The notes below the pieces were generated by a model that saw only the letters and a list, made by a program, of their open reading frames with translations, was not told where the DNA came from and made no database searches. The translations under genes and the position numbers were made by a program. A stretch of DNA of 47,257 nt from Candidatus Binatia bacterium (GTDB lineage: Bacteria > Desulfobacterota_B > Binatia > UBA9968 > JAJDTQ01): positions 1 to 47,257 of the forward strand of contig JAJDTQ010000124.1 of the NCBI GenBank assembly GCA_022827045.1, in the 5' to 3' direction. Positions 27,331 to 37,216 of the stretch are shown here, in pieces. Every line of letters starts with the position of its first letter. Position 1 is the first letter of the stretch.

Positions 27331-27639
27331 TCAGGATCGGGGCTTCTTCGGAGGGACGATAGCGTCTTTGCAGGCTTTGGCAACGCGAAACTTGACGACC
27401 CTTTTCGCAGGGATCTTGATCGCTTCCCCGGTGGCGGGATTGCGCCCCATGCGAGCTTTTCTACTGGTTTTCACCAGTCGGCCGATGCCCGGCACAATGA
27501 AAACCCCGCTCTTCTTGACCTCCTTGACGGCGAGCGCCGCCAGGTTGTCCAGAAAATCTTTCGCGACACGTTTGTTCAAGTCGCACTTTGCCGCCAGATC
27601 GGTCACGATCTGTGCCTGAGTCATTTTCGTAGCTGCCAT
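27331..27639 (-). CDS. hup: HU-family DNA-binding protein
   Basis: A 102-residue nucleoid protein that bends DNA. It has the HU dimerisation helices (IVTDLAAKCDLNKRVAKDFLDNL) and the beta-arm RKARMGRNPATGEAIKIPAKRVVKFR, including the conserved GRNP. The C-terminal KPRS tail is basic, longer than the 90-residue E. coli proteins. A textbook sigma-70 promoter lies upstream and a good AGGGAGAGG precedes the ATG, so it should be strongly expressed. It is followed by two hairpins, so it is probably its own transcript. Confidence 0.95.
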   Translation of the reverse strand: MAATKMTQAQIVTDLAAKCDLNKRVAKDFLDNLAALAVKEVKKSGVFIVPGIGRLVKTSRKARMGRNPATGEAIKIPAKRVVKFRVAKACKDAIVPPKKPRS

Positions 27640-27690
27640 GCCTCTCCCTTCTACGCCCGCTGTTCCATGGGTCGTATCTTAGGTTTTGAT

Positions 27691-27719
27691 ATTATACGTG
27701 CGCTTCACCAGATTGTAAA
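27691..27719 (-). promoter_or_regulatory. Sigma-70 promoter of the HU gene
   Basis: On the minus strand, TTTACA and TATAAT are separated by exactly 17 bases; -10 is perfect and -35 differs from consensus at one base. It lies about 52 bases upstream of the HU ATG in an AT-rich patch. Confidence 0.8.
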
Positions 27720-27766
27720 GAAAAATGCCGGGTGGCGGCCTCGCTGGGCCGCCGGGCGCCCCCTTT

Positions 27767-29230
27767 CTACGGATACTCTACCCGCCAATCCGGCAATCGC
27801 GGATGCGGCCGGCGAAACGCGTGAATGATATCGCTATGGGTCAGATCGTCATACCGGAATGAGGGCAGGTCCGAGCTGATCCGCGAATGATAGCGCATGA
27901 GGACCAGGTAGCGTTTCACCAGCTCCGGGAGCAGGAAGTTCTGCCGCACGTGCTCCCGCCCCTGCCGGCCCAGGGCCGCCGCCGCCTCGCCGTCCTCCAG
28001 AACCGCCCCCATGTGCGAGGCAATGGCGTCGACGTCCAGCGGATCCACCAGGTACCCGGTCACGCCGTCGATTACTTGCCGCTTGATGCCGCCCACGCGG
28101 GAACCGATGACGGGCGCGCCCTGCCACAGGGCCTCGGTCACCACCAACCCGAACCCTTCCCGGGTGGACACGTGCACGAAGCCCCGGGCGATGCGCATCA
28201 AGGCCCCCACCACCCGGTCGTTGTCCTCGACGTTGACCCAGAACCGCACATCCGGGTGATCGTCGGCCTGGAGCTTCAGCTCGTTCAACACCTCGTCGCC
28301 CTCGGGGTCGTCGGAGGCGGTGTTGCCGATGAACAGGAGGTAGGGCTTCGGATCCCAGCGCCGCGCTTCGGCCATGCGTTGGAAAGCCTTCAGAATCGTC
28401 CCCTGGTTCTTGTGACGGTCGTAACGGGAAATAGCCGCGAATATGGGCCGTTCGGGATCCACGTCATGGGCCTTGAACAGCGGGTGCAGGATGTCGAGCG
28501 CTTCGGCCCGGGTATAGTGCCTGTTCTTCTCCGCCAGTGGATCGATGCACGGCATGATCTCGTACACCGGAATCTTGAGGCCCGGGCCCACGAACTCCCG
28601 CATGGTGAAGACCGCGCCGTCGCAATGGTTGACGTACGGCAACAGGAAGCGCCACACGGTCTTGTCGGGGACCGATGTGTCGATGTGACAGCGCCAGATC
28701 ACGTTCCCGAGGATCGGCGCGTTCATGATCATGGCGGCGGGCTGCGGATCGTGGATGACCGTGAGGTCCGATGCGATGAAGGTGTTGCAGGCGTTCTCGT
28801 CGATGGTGTCCAGGTAGGCGCCGAAGATTTCCTCGAGGGAAATGGGCGAGCCCGCTCCTTGAAGCAGGTTGTGGAACTTCTTGGTGACCTGGAAGAACTC
28901 GCGGTTGCCGCGAATGGTGCACCAGCGGGCATCGACTCCCAGCGAGCGGGCGAAGGGAACCGCGCTGCGCAGCATCTCGGCCACCCCGCCGCCCATGGCC
29001 GTGGAATTGACGTTCACCCAGCCGCGGCCCGCCAACGGCTCCGCCAGCCGCCTGAGCTCGTCCATGCCCGGCCGGCCGATGACCGCCTCGTAGTCCGCGA
29101 GGCCGAAGGCTCCCTCCGGCCGAACCTCCTCCAGGCCGACAAGGGCCTCATCCCGGCCGTTCCCGTTGAGGGCCTCGGGCGGGGTCGAAGGAAGTTCCGG
29201 AGCGTCCGTCGTATCGTTCAAGAACGTCAA
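27767..29230 (-). CDS. treT: Trehalose glycosyltransferring synthase (TreT-type, GT4)
   Basis: A 487-residue retaining GT-B glycosyltransferase. WVNVNSTAMGGGVAEML (about 71-87) is the TreT donor/acceptor loop, ISRYDRHKNQGTIL opens the second Rossmann domain, and the C-terminal STREGFGLVVTEALWQGAPVI is the E-x7-E motif of GT4. TreT makes trehalose from NDP-glucose and glucose, usually as a stress solute. The N-terminal 40 residues are an extra, probably disordered extension. Translation starts at TTG 29230, supported by AGGAGGG 6 bases upstream. It lies between the HU and DUF502 genes without partner genes. Confidence 0.88.
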   Translation of the reverse strand: MTFLNDTTDAPELPSTPPEALNGNGRDEALVGLEEVRPEGAFGLADYEAVIGRPGMDELRRLAEPLAGRGWVNVNSTAMGGGVAEMLRSAVPFARSLGVDARWCTIRGNREFFQVTKKFHNLLQGAGSPISLEEIFGAYLDTIDENACNTFIASDLTVIHDPQPAAMIMNAPILGNVIWRCHIDTSVPDKTVWRFLLPYVNHCDGAVFTMREFVGPGLKIPVYEIMPCIDPLAEKNRHYTRAEALDILHPLFKAHDVDPERPIFAAISRYDRHKNQGTILKAFQRMAEARRWDPKPYLLFIGNTASDDPEGDEVLNELKLQADDHPDVRFWVNVEDNDRVVGALMRIARGFVHVSTREGFGLVVTEALWQGAPVIGSRVGGIKRQVIDGVTGYLVDPLDVDAIASHMGAVLEDGEAAAALGRQGREHVRQNFLLPELVKRYLVLMRYHSRISSDLPSFRYDDLTHSDIIHAFRRPHPRLPDWRVEYP

Positions 29231-29393
29231 GGCAGCCCTCCTATGCTGTGAAATTGTGCAGCAATTTTTCCGAACCTAAAATGAGTTACACCAAAATGTC
29301 AACCACGTCGGCAGGGTCCGGGACAAGGCCGCTTGCCAGCGGCAATGCGTTGGCGTATCCTCTGACCTCATCACCCGCGTCACCGGCCCCAGC

Positions 29394-30074
29394 ATGCAAG
29401 CCAGGAAGCCTCATTTTCTGCGAAATACGATGATCACCGGGATCCTGATCCTGATCCCCCTGTTCGTCACCTATATCCTCATCTCGTTCCTGTTCAACCT
29501 GTTGAGCGACGCGGGCACGCCGATCATCCGCGGCCTTCTGTCCTTTCTCGACCTGGACGAGATCAGCTGGCTGACGCCGCTGGTTCCGTTCATCAACCTG
29601 GTTATCGTCCTGTCGCTGATATTCTTTATCGGGCTGATCGGTACAAACATCGTCGGCCGGCGCATCCTCGCGACGGTCAACCAGCTCGTCATGCGTCTGC
29701 CGCTGGTGCGCACCGTCTACGGCGCCGTCAAGCAGGTGGTGGAGACGCTCCAGGGCCCCCAAGGAAGCTTCCAACGCGTGGTGCTGCTGGAATACCCCAA
29801 GAAGGGCGTATGGATGATGGGGCTGGTGGCAACCCGGAGAATCGACACCTTCAACCTATCCCCGTCCGAGACATTGCTGTCGGTGTTCGTACCCACGACC
29901 CCGAACCCCACCTCCGGCTTTCTCGTCCTGATACCCGAGGAAGAGGTCATCGAGACCGACTACAGCGTCGAGGAAGCCTTCAAATTCATCGTCTCGTCCG
30001 GCATCGTCGGCCGGCAGTTCGCCGCCCCGGCGCCGCTCGAACGGACGCTGCACGCCGCCGCGAAAAAGAACTGA
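29394..30074 (+). CDS. DUF502 family membrane protein
   Basis: A 226-residue protein with a short basic N-terminus and two hydrophobic segments (about 13-40 and 64-88), followed by a cytosolic or periplasmic domain with VRTVYGAVKQVVETL, RVVLLEYPKKGVW and VFVPTTPNPTSGFLVLIPEEEV. This is the DUF502 pattern; the function of the family is unknown. It is transcribed away from treT, with 163 bases between starts, and is followed by a GC-rich hairpin (CCCTCCCACGGGGGAGGG, near 30110). Confidence 0.85.
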   Translation: MQARKPHFLRNTMITGILILIPLFVTYILISFLFNLLSDAGTPIIRGLLSFLDLDEISWLTPLVPFINLVIVLSLIFFIGLIGTNIVGRRILATVNQLVMRLPLVRTVYGAVKQVVETLQGPQGSFQRVVLLEYPKKGVWMMGLVATRRIDTFNLSPSETLLSVFVPTTPNPTSGFLVLIPEEEVIETDYSVEEAFKFIVSSGIVGRQFAAPAPLERTLHAAAKKN

Positions 30075-30162
30075 CCCGCGTCGCAACACTTCGTCGTTCA
30101 CCCCTGCAATCCCTCCCACGGGGGAGGGCCGAGGTGACACGGGGTAGAGAGGCACACTTGGT

Positions 30163-31656
30163 TCAGGCCGACACTTCAGCGGGCGGATCGTCTGCCGGGG
30201 GCGGAGGTTCCGGGTTCCCGCCGGGGTTGGCGAAGCGGTCGTTGAGGGCCTGGACGTAGCCGTTGGCCTCGGTGATCACCTGGGAGAGTTGCTGGCGCGT
30301 GCTCTGGTTCCAGCCGGCGGGGCGGGCCGTGAACACCGTCCGGAAGGGCCGCGTGTTCTTGCGGAAACCCGCCGTGAGGGCGGCCACCACGTCGTTGTCA
30401 CGGGCGCCCCCCAGCTCCGCTGCGAGCCGCTTCACCACCCGGTTGCCGGCGAGGCGCCGGAAGGTGTGATGGATATAGCCCGCCGCCCCGGCCGCGACCG
30501 CCAAGGCGACATACGCCCACCCCGACTCCGTCCACAGGGCGGACCAGAATGGATGCGAGAAACGCAACCCGTTCCATTCGCCGGTCCACAGGGTCCACAC
30601 CAGCACCACCGCGAAGAGCACCGCGAAAGCGATTCCGTCCAGCAGGCGGACCCGGCGGCGCCATTCCGTGACCATTTCCTGCAGGCGGGGGACCAGCCGC
30701 AGCTCGATGTCGCGGGCGCCGTGCTCGAGAACGCCCATGACGCGGTAGGCGCGGTCCACCTCGACCTGCCGGAGGCGGCCGTGTATCTCGGCGAGGTCGA
30801 CGTCCCGCTTCTGCTCGAAGCGCGCGCGCACAGCCTCGTCCTCGATGGCGATGGCCGCCCCGGGGCTGTAAATGCAATAGAAACGTCCCGCGGTGAGCCC
30901 TTTCTGCGCCAGCGCCCGCTGCCAGGAGCCCACGATGTCTTCTGGGTTGTTCTCCCGGGCAGTGTTGTCCATCTGGTTCAACACGTAAAGGAACTTGCTC
31001 GAGTCGGTCCGGTGAATCGTCTCCGCCACCAGGTGCTGAAGGGTGTCCTGCATGGTGCCGGGCTCCGGATGCCTGGCGTCGAAGAACACCAGCACGAGGT
31101 CCGACAAGTCGATGATACGATCGGTGACCCGCAACGTCGCCGTCCGCTGCTGGTCTGCGTCGAAGCCGGGCGAGTCGATGAAGATCTTGCCTCGAAGCGC
31201 CTCGCTGGAGCAGGTCTTGAGCTGGAGGTAGGCGTCGATGCGGCTGCCCTCGCCGGCGCTGATCTCCTCGATGGCGCGGCTCATCTTGTAGAACGGGAAG
31301 CGCGGGTCGGCGTCCAGCGCCACCCCCGGCAACACGCGGACGTCCTGCTCCTTGCCGAAGCACAGGACGCTGAAGCGGTCGTCAACCGCCTGGTTGCCGG
31401 TGGGCTGCACCTCCTGGCGCAGGTAATCGTTGATGAAGGTGGACTTGCCCGATGAATAGGTTCCCAGGACGGCCACCAGCGGCCACCACGGAATGCGCGT
31501 GGCGTGGGACTCGTCGGCGGCCAGGAAACCCAACCGCCGCGAGATGTCGTCGAGCTTGCGGAAGCTCTGGACCGCGCTCAGAAGAATCGGGTTCTCCGTA
31601 CGCAGGTGGTTCTCCAGGCTCGCCAGCCTCGCTTCCAGTTCAGCGGGTACCGCCAT
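30163..31656 (-). CDS. Dynamin-like GTPase with C-terminal membrane anchor
   Basis: A 497-residue protein. GTYSSGKSTFIN is the P-loop (about 65-76), DSPGFD is G3 and NQMD is G4, with G-domain spacing of dynamin-like and EHD-type proteins. Two hydrophobic helices lie near residues 345-365 and 385-405, followed by a soluble tail rich in prolines. I choose ATG 31656 because GGAAGGGGAAG lies just upstream and the longer frame overlaps the FAD subunit gene. It follows that gene after 20 bases in the same operon as the molybdenum reductase. Role unknown; membrane remodelling or an NTP switch for metal-enzyme assembly would be guesses. Confidence 0.75.
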   Translation of the reverse strand: MAVPAELEARLASLENHLRTENPILLSAVQSFRKLDDISRRLGFLAADESHATRIPWWPLVAVLGTYSSGKSTFINDYLRQEVQPTGNQAVDDRFSVLCFGKEQDVRVLPGVALDADPRFPFYKMSRAIEEISAGEGSRIDAYLQLKTCSSEALRGKIFIDSPGFDADQQRTATLRVTDRIIDLSDLVLVFFDARHPEPGTMQDTLQHLVAETIHRTDSSKFLYVLNQMDNTARENNPEDIVGSWQRALAQKGLTAGRFYCIYSPGAAIAIEDEAVRARFEQKRDVDLAEIHGRLRQVEVDRAYRVMGVLEHGARDIELRLVPRLQEMVTEWRRRVRLLDGIAFAVLFAVVLVWTLWTGEWNGLRFSHPFWSALWTESGWAYVALAVAAGAAGYIHHTFRRLAGNRVVKRLAAELGGARDNDVVAALTAGFRKNTRPFRTVFTARPAGWNQSTRQQLSQVITEANGYVQALNDRFANPGGNPEPPPPADDPPAEVSA

Positions 31657-31676
31657 GGCTTCCCCTTCCGGCCCGC

Positions 31677-32702
31677 TCACGCGGTGGGCGAGTCCGCGCC
31701 GCCGGCCGTCTCGCCGGCGTCCGCCAGTCGCCGCAACGCGCGCGTGACGTAGACGCGGGTCATGCGCTTTCGATACCAGTAATCCATGTCCGCGTTGTCC
31801 AGCGGATGGGAAACGCGCATGGCCAGTTCCGCGGCTTCGTCGATGGCGCCCTCGTCCACCGGCCTGCCGCACAGGACCCCGGGGGCATCGGCCACCACCT
31901 TGGGCGCCGACGCGACAGCGGTGAGGACGATCTTGGCCCCCTCGCAGGTGCCCGACGCATCGATCCGCAAGGCCGCCGCCACCCCCAGCACCGGGAAGTC
32001 GAAGGAGCCCCGGCGGCGCAGCTTGAGGTAGACGTTGCGCCACCCGAACGCCTCCTCCGGGATCCACACCCCTTGCAACAACTCGTCCGGCTGCTTGGCC
32101 AAATAGTCTATGCCGTCGTCGCGGTAGAGGGAGTCCAGCGGAACCTCGCGGCTGCCGCCAGCGCCGACGAGCACGGCCTCGGCGCCCAGGCTGCTGAGCA
32201 CCGGGGCGGTGTCCGAGGAGCAGATGGCAAGACAGACGCGGCTCTTTGGCGCCACCAGGCAGATGTCCCCGTCCTTCTTGAGGCAGAAACCCACGGCCTG
32301 ACGCCAGAAGAACGACTGGTCGTAGTAGTTGCAGCGCGTGTCCACGAACAGGTTGCCGCCGATGGTGCCGGCGTTGCGGAGTTGAAGCGTCGAGACCAGG
32401 CCGGCCGCGGTGGACAGCGCGGGAAAGGCCGCACGCACGCGTTCATGGTTGGCCACCGCGCTCAGGGTCTCGCCCGCGCCGACCCACAGCCCGCGTCCTT
32501 CTTCCCGGCGGATGCCGCGGTGCTCTTCGACCTTGCCCAGCGAGACCAGGTAGCGCGGCGTGAACTGGCCCCGCTTCATCTTGGGATAGACGTCGGTGCC
32601 GCCGGCCACGGCCATGGCCTCGGGCCCCAGATCGTGCAGCACGCGCGACGCCTCCGCCAGGGTCCTGGGCCTGATATAGGTGAAATCGGGCAGTCGCAGC
32701 AT
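31677..32702 (-). CDS. hcrB: 4-Hydroxybenzoyl-CoA reductase-type beta subunit (FAD, 4Fe-4S)
   Basis: A 341-residue FAD-binding subunit of the xanthine-dehydrogenase family, starting AVAGGTDVYP and with the FAD motif NAGTIGGNLFVDTRCNYY. Unlike most CoxM-type subunits it has a cysteine loop, C124, C140, C148 and C157. That spacing (16, 8, 9) equals that recalled for the extra [4Fe-4S] loop of Thauera 4-hydroxybenzoyl-CoA reductase, which lets electrons at low potential reach the aromatic ring. It is separated by 3 bases from hcrA. The aromatic substrate itself is not proven. Confidence 0.82.
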   Translation of the reverse strand: MLRLPDFTYIRPRTLAEASRVLHDLGPEAMAVAGGTDVYPKMKRGQFTPRYLVSLGKVEEHRGIRREEGRGLWVGAGETLSAVANHERVRAAFPALSTAAGLVSTLQLRNAGTIGGNLFVDTRCNYYDQSFFWRQAVGFCLKKDGDICLVAPKSRVCLAICSSDTAPVLSSLGAEAVLVGAGGSREVPLDSLYRDDGIDYLAKQPDELLQGVWIPEEAFGWRNVYLKLRRRGSFDFPVLGVAAALRIDASGTCEGAKIVLTAVASAPKVVADAPGVLCGRPVDEGAIDEAAELAMRVSHPLDNADMDYWYRKRMTRVYVTRALRRLADAGETAGGADSPTA

Positions 32703-32705
32703 CGA

Positions 32706-35079
32706 CTAGCTCTTCTGCGGCACCTCGACGCCCTGGCCCGGCGCCCAGCGAATCGGCGTGGGGAACTCGAAGGCCGGCACGGTGGGGTCCTTCAGCCGCT
32801 GTTCCAGCGCCCGCAGGATCTTGTCGGGAGTCACCGGTATCTCGCGGATGCGCACGCCCACGGCATCGTAGACGGCGTTGGACACCGCCGGTATCACCGG
32901 CAGCAGCGGACCCTGGCCGGCCTCCTTGGCGCCGAACGGACCCTCGGGGTCGTCGGTCTCCACCAGGATGGTCTCGATGGGCGGCGTCTCCAGCGTGGTG
33001 GGGCTCTTGTATTCCAGGATCGACGGGATCTTGTGCACGCCGGATTTCCGGAACACCTGCTCCTCCATCAGCACTTCGCCCAGGGCCATGTACACGCTCC
33101 CCTCCACCTGTCCCTGGACCCACAGCGGGTTGAAGGCGCGGCCGCAGTCGTGGGCGATCCAAACCTTGTCGATGCGGATCTCGCCGGTTTCGCCGTCACA
33201 GTGGAGCTCCACCACAGCGGCGGAGTAGCTGTAGGCCGGCGTGGGGCCGACCCCCGCCCCCTTGTAGTCTCCGGGATGCCGGGGCGGCCGGTAGCTGCCC
33301 GTGGCCCCCAGCGTGCCGAAGCGGGTCTCCGCCCGCTCGACGCACTCGGCGAAAGCAAGGCCGCGGTCCGGCAGGCTGCGGCTGCGGACCCGTCCGTCTT
33401 CCATCTCCAGATCGTCGGCGGGCACCTCCAGCACCTCCGAAGCCACCTCGAACAGGCGCTCCTTGAGGTTGCCGCAGGCCTGGATGGCGGCGTTGCCGGT
33501 CATCACCGTGACCCGGCTCGAATAGCTTCCCAGGTCCACCGGCGTGAGGTCGGTGTCGGCGGTCACCACCCGCACGTCCTCCGGCCGGAGCCCCAGCTCC
33601 TCGGCCACCGCGAAGGCCAGGATCGAATCGGAGCCCTGGCCGATCTCCGTGGAGCCGCAGAAGACGGTGACGCCGCCGCCCCGGTCCGCGCGGAGCTGGA
33701 CCCCCGAGTGGGGCATGTCGTTCCAGTAGATGGGGAGGCCGGCGCCGCTGATGTAGGAGCTGGCGGCGAAGCCCACGCCGTGTCCCGGCGGCAGCAGGCG
33801 ATGCTTCTCCTTCCAGCCCGAGCTCGCCGCGACCTTCTCCATGCACTCCCGCAGCCCGATGGTGCTGACCCGGAGGCCGTTCACCGTGACCGTGTTGGGC
33901 TCAACCACCTGCTTGAGCCGCAGATCCACCGGGTCCAGGCCGAGCTTGTCGGCGATCTCGTCGAGCTGCACCTCCATGGCGAACCGCGGCTGGGGCGTGC
34001 CGTGGCCGCGCTTGGGGCCGCACGGCGGCTTGTTGGTGAACACCCGCACGCCCTCGAACTTGTACGCCGGCAGATCGTAGGTCACCGTCTGCAAGGCTCC
34101 GGTGTAGTAGACCGTGGCCAGGCCGTAGCTGCTGTAGCCGCCGCCGTCGAGGAAGGAGCGGAACCACATGGCCTTGAGCGTACCGTCGCGCTTGACCCCG
34201 GTGCGCATCCACATCTTCACCGGGTGGCGTCCCCGGTGCACGTAGAACGACTCCTCGCGGTTGAGCGTGATCTTCACCGGCCGCCCGGTGATCGTCGCCA
34301 GCTTGGCCACCGCGATCTCGTGGGAGAAGGGGTCGCTCTTGCCGCCGAAGCCGCCGCCCACCGGCGTGGCGACGACCCGGATGTGTCCCATGGGCAGGTC
34401 CAGCACCCGGGAGAGGGCGCGGTGCACGTAGTGGGGCGTCTGGGTCGACGACCACAGCGTGAGCTTCCCGTCCGGGGTGCAGGTCGCCAGCGCGCAGTAC
34501 TGCTCCATGGGCAGGTGGGTGTTGCCCTGGAAAAAGTAGGTGCCCTCGAAGATCTCGTCCGCCTCCTCGAAACCGGCGTCCACCTCGCCGAACTCGAAGG
34601 AGACCGCCTTCTGGATGTTAGCGCGCCGGTTCCACGTGTGGATGCGGTGGTCTTCGGCCTCCAGGGCGCCCTCGATGGAAAGGATGGGATCGAGCACCTG
34701 GTAGTCGACGTCGATGAGGCGCAACGCCTCCTCCGCCACGTCTTCGCTGACGGCCGCCACCGCCGCCACCGGGTCGCCGACGTAGCGGACCTTGTCCACC
34801 GCCAGCGCCTCCTCGTCCTGGGTGGAGGGCATGATGCCGAACTTCGTCGGCACGTCCTCGCCGGTAATGACGGCATGGACCCCAGGGAGCTCCAGCGCCC
34901 GCCGGACCGAGACGCCGTGGACCAGCGCGTGCGGATGCGGGCTCCGCAACAGCCGGCAGAACAGCATCCGCGGCATGACGATGTCGTCAGCGTAGCGGGT
35001 GTCGCCGGCGCACTTGGCCGGACCGTCGATGCGCGGCAAGGGCTTGCCGATGACCGAGAACCCGCTTTTCTCCCCGTCT

Positions 35080-35087
<8 letters not shown>
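32706..35087 (-). CDS. hcrA: 4-Hydroxybenzoyl-CoA reductase-type alpha subunit (molybdopterin)
   Basis: A 793-residue molybdopterin catalytic subunit of the xanthine-dehydrogenase family. The N-terminal aldehyde oxidase/xanthine dehydrogenase a/b hammerhead (PRIDGPAKCAGDTRYADDI) is followed by VGGGFGGKSDPFSHEIA and the GSTEIGQGSDSI cofactor-binding motifs. Its first 8 bases overlap the hcrC gene end. Odd feature: the loop normally reading xGxE near the Mo site reads KEAGQGPL, with Gln725 (codon at 32913-32915) at the place of the catalytic glutamate. The enzyme may thus have altered chemistry. It would dehydroxylate 4-hydroxybenzoyl-CoA, or act on a related substrate. Confidence 0.82.
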
Positions 35088-35591
<504 letters not shown>

Positions 35592-35595
<4 letters not shown>

Positions 35596-36899
35596 CTCCG
35601 AAAGAACCTCCTGGCCTTGAGCTCGAAACGCGGCAAGGTCCCCGGCGCTACCACCTCCACCACCGGGCGGATGTGCAGGTTGTCCCGGACGGACTCGACC
35701 ACGCCTTCCCCAAGCCCCGCCGGCGCCCGGGCCGCGCCCGGCTCCACCGTGATTTTCAACTCGGCCATGCCGTCGGTCTGCAACACGTCCACACGGAACT
35801 CCTCCACTTCGGGGAACCGCCGGACGATGCCCTCCACGGCGCTCGGGAACACGTTCACTCCCCGTACCACCACCATATCATCCACGCGCCCGAGAACACC
35901 CCCCCGCAGCACCAGCAAGTCGCGCCCGCACGCACAAGGGCCGCGCCGCGGCTCCACCAAGTCGCCGGTGCGGTAGCGGATTACCGGGCTCCCGACCCGG
36001 CCCAGGTTGGTCAGCACCAGCTCGCCCCGCCCGCCGTGCGGCAACGGCACGCCGCTCTCCGGGTCCACCACCTCGGCGATGAACTCGTCCTCGTTGACGT
36101 GGACCCCCTCCGCCAGGGCCTCGCATGCGAAGCCGAAGGCGCCTACCTCGGTAGCGCCGGTGTGGTCGAAGCAGCGGGCGCCCCAGGCTTCCTCGATACG
36201 CTGCTTGGTTGAGGCGATGCTCGCGCCGGGCTCGCCCGCGTGGACCGTCACCCGTACGGCCGAGTCCCGCGCCAGGTCCATGCCCGCCCGCCGCGCCTCA
36301 GCCGCCATGTGGAGCGCATAGGTGGGAGTGCACACCAGCACGGTGGCGCCGTAGTCCACGAGGCTCTTGAGCCGTTGCTGCGTGGATTGTCCGCCGCCCG
36401 AGATGGCCAGCGCGCCCACCTTGCGGGCGCCTTCCCAGCCGCTCCAGAACCCCACGAACGGCCCAAAGGAGAACGGGAAAAAGATTCGGTCCGCGGGCCC
36501 CACCCCGGCCGCTTCCAGCACCGCCTTCCAGCACTCGCCCCACCAGTCCCACGACGCCTCGGTGTCCAGCCAGTACATGGGCCGCCCCGTGGTGCCCGAA
36601 GTCTGGTGGACGCGTACGTACCGCTCAATCGGATAGGTCAGGTCGCTGCCGAACGGCGGATGCCGGAGCTGGTCGTCCGCCAGCTCCTGCTTGGTGGTAA
36701 ACGGCAGTCCGGACAACGGTTCCGGTCCCGCCAGCGGCGGCGCGGCGCGCCCTTCGAGCTTGCGTCGATAGAACACGTTGGTCCGGAGCACCTCGTCCAG
36801 CATGCCGTTGAGCCTGTCCAGCCGCGCGCGTTCCATGTCATCCAACTTTGACATGGAATGTCGAGGCGGCTCAAGCCTCATCGTGTCGGCGGTGAGCAT
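35592..36899 (-). CDS. Phenylacetate-CoA-ligase-like AMP-forming ligase (PaaK family)
   Basis: A 435-residue ligase that activates an aromatic acid to an acyl-adenylate and then a CoA thioester. HQTSGTTGRPMYWLD is the ATP-binding P-loop, DHTGATEVGAFGF the adenylate motif, YRTGDLVEP the following signature and RVDDMVVVRGVNVFPSAVEGIV the hinge and CoA domain. It is the first gene of the molybdenum reductase operon, which suggests it makes the CoA ester used by HcrABC. ATG 36899 has no evident ribosome site; ATG 36854 (MSKLDD) is a good alternative. The 69 bases upstream to the cassette repeat show no clear promoter. Confidence 0.82.
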
Positions 36900-36968
36900 G
36901 GTGGCGGCCCAAGCCCTGCTGCTGCGGGTGTGAAGAGATACCCAGGCAACGAATCCCTTTCAGGCAGT

Positions 36969-36999
36969 TCGGCCATTGACTTATATCATTAAAGATAAC
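36969..36999. repeat. Left terminal inverted repeat of vWA cassette
   Basis: These 31 bases are the reverse complement of 38880-38910 at 27 positions (four mismatches). It is AT-rich (ATCATTAAAGATAAC) in GC-rich surroundings. The match stops abruptly outside both ends. Confidence 0.7.
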
Positions 37000-37011
37000 T
37001 ATAGTTGATAA

Positions 37012-37028
37012 ATATCGTTAATGATAAC
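37012..37028. repeat. Extra internal copy of the cassette repeat tip
   Basis: ATATCGTTAATGATAAC resembles ATATCATTAAAGATAAC of the left repeat (36983-36999) and the reverse complement of the right one (GTTATCGTTAGTGATAT, 38880-38896). Three similar sites in an AT-rich leader look like either subterminal repeats or operator sites. Confidence 0.5.
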
Positions 37029-37216
37029 TTTTTATTATCGTCATTGATTACACGAGGAAGCGCTGCGGCGATGGGTGTTGGAAAAGACCCCGCGCGGTTC
37101 AGTTCGAGAGCAGTGCGGGAGACCAGCCCGCTCGCCGGCAAGGTGGCCCGGATACGGTTCGACCAGGGCGGGAGAACGACGCGGGCCGGTGACAGCCACC
37201 GGCGGAGGGGTAAACG

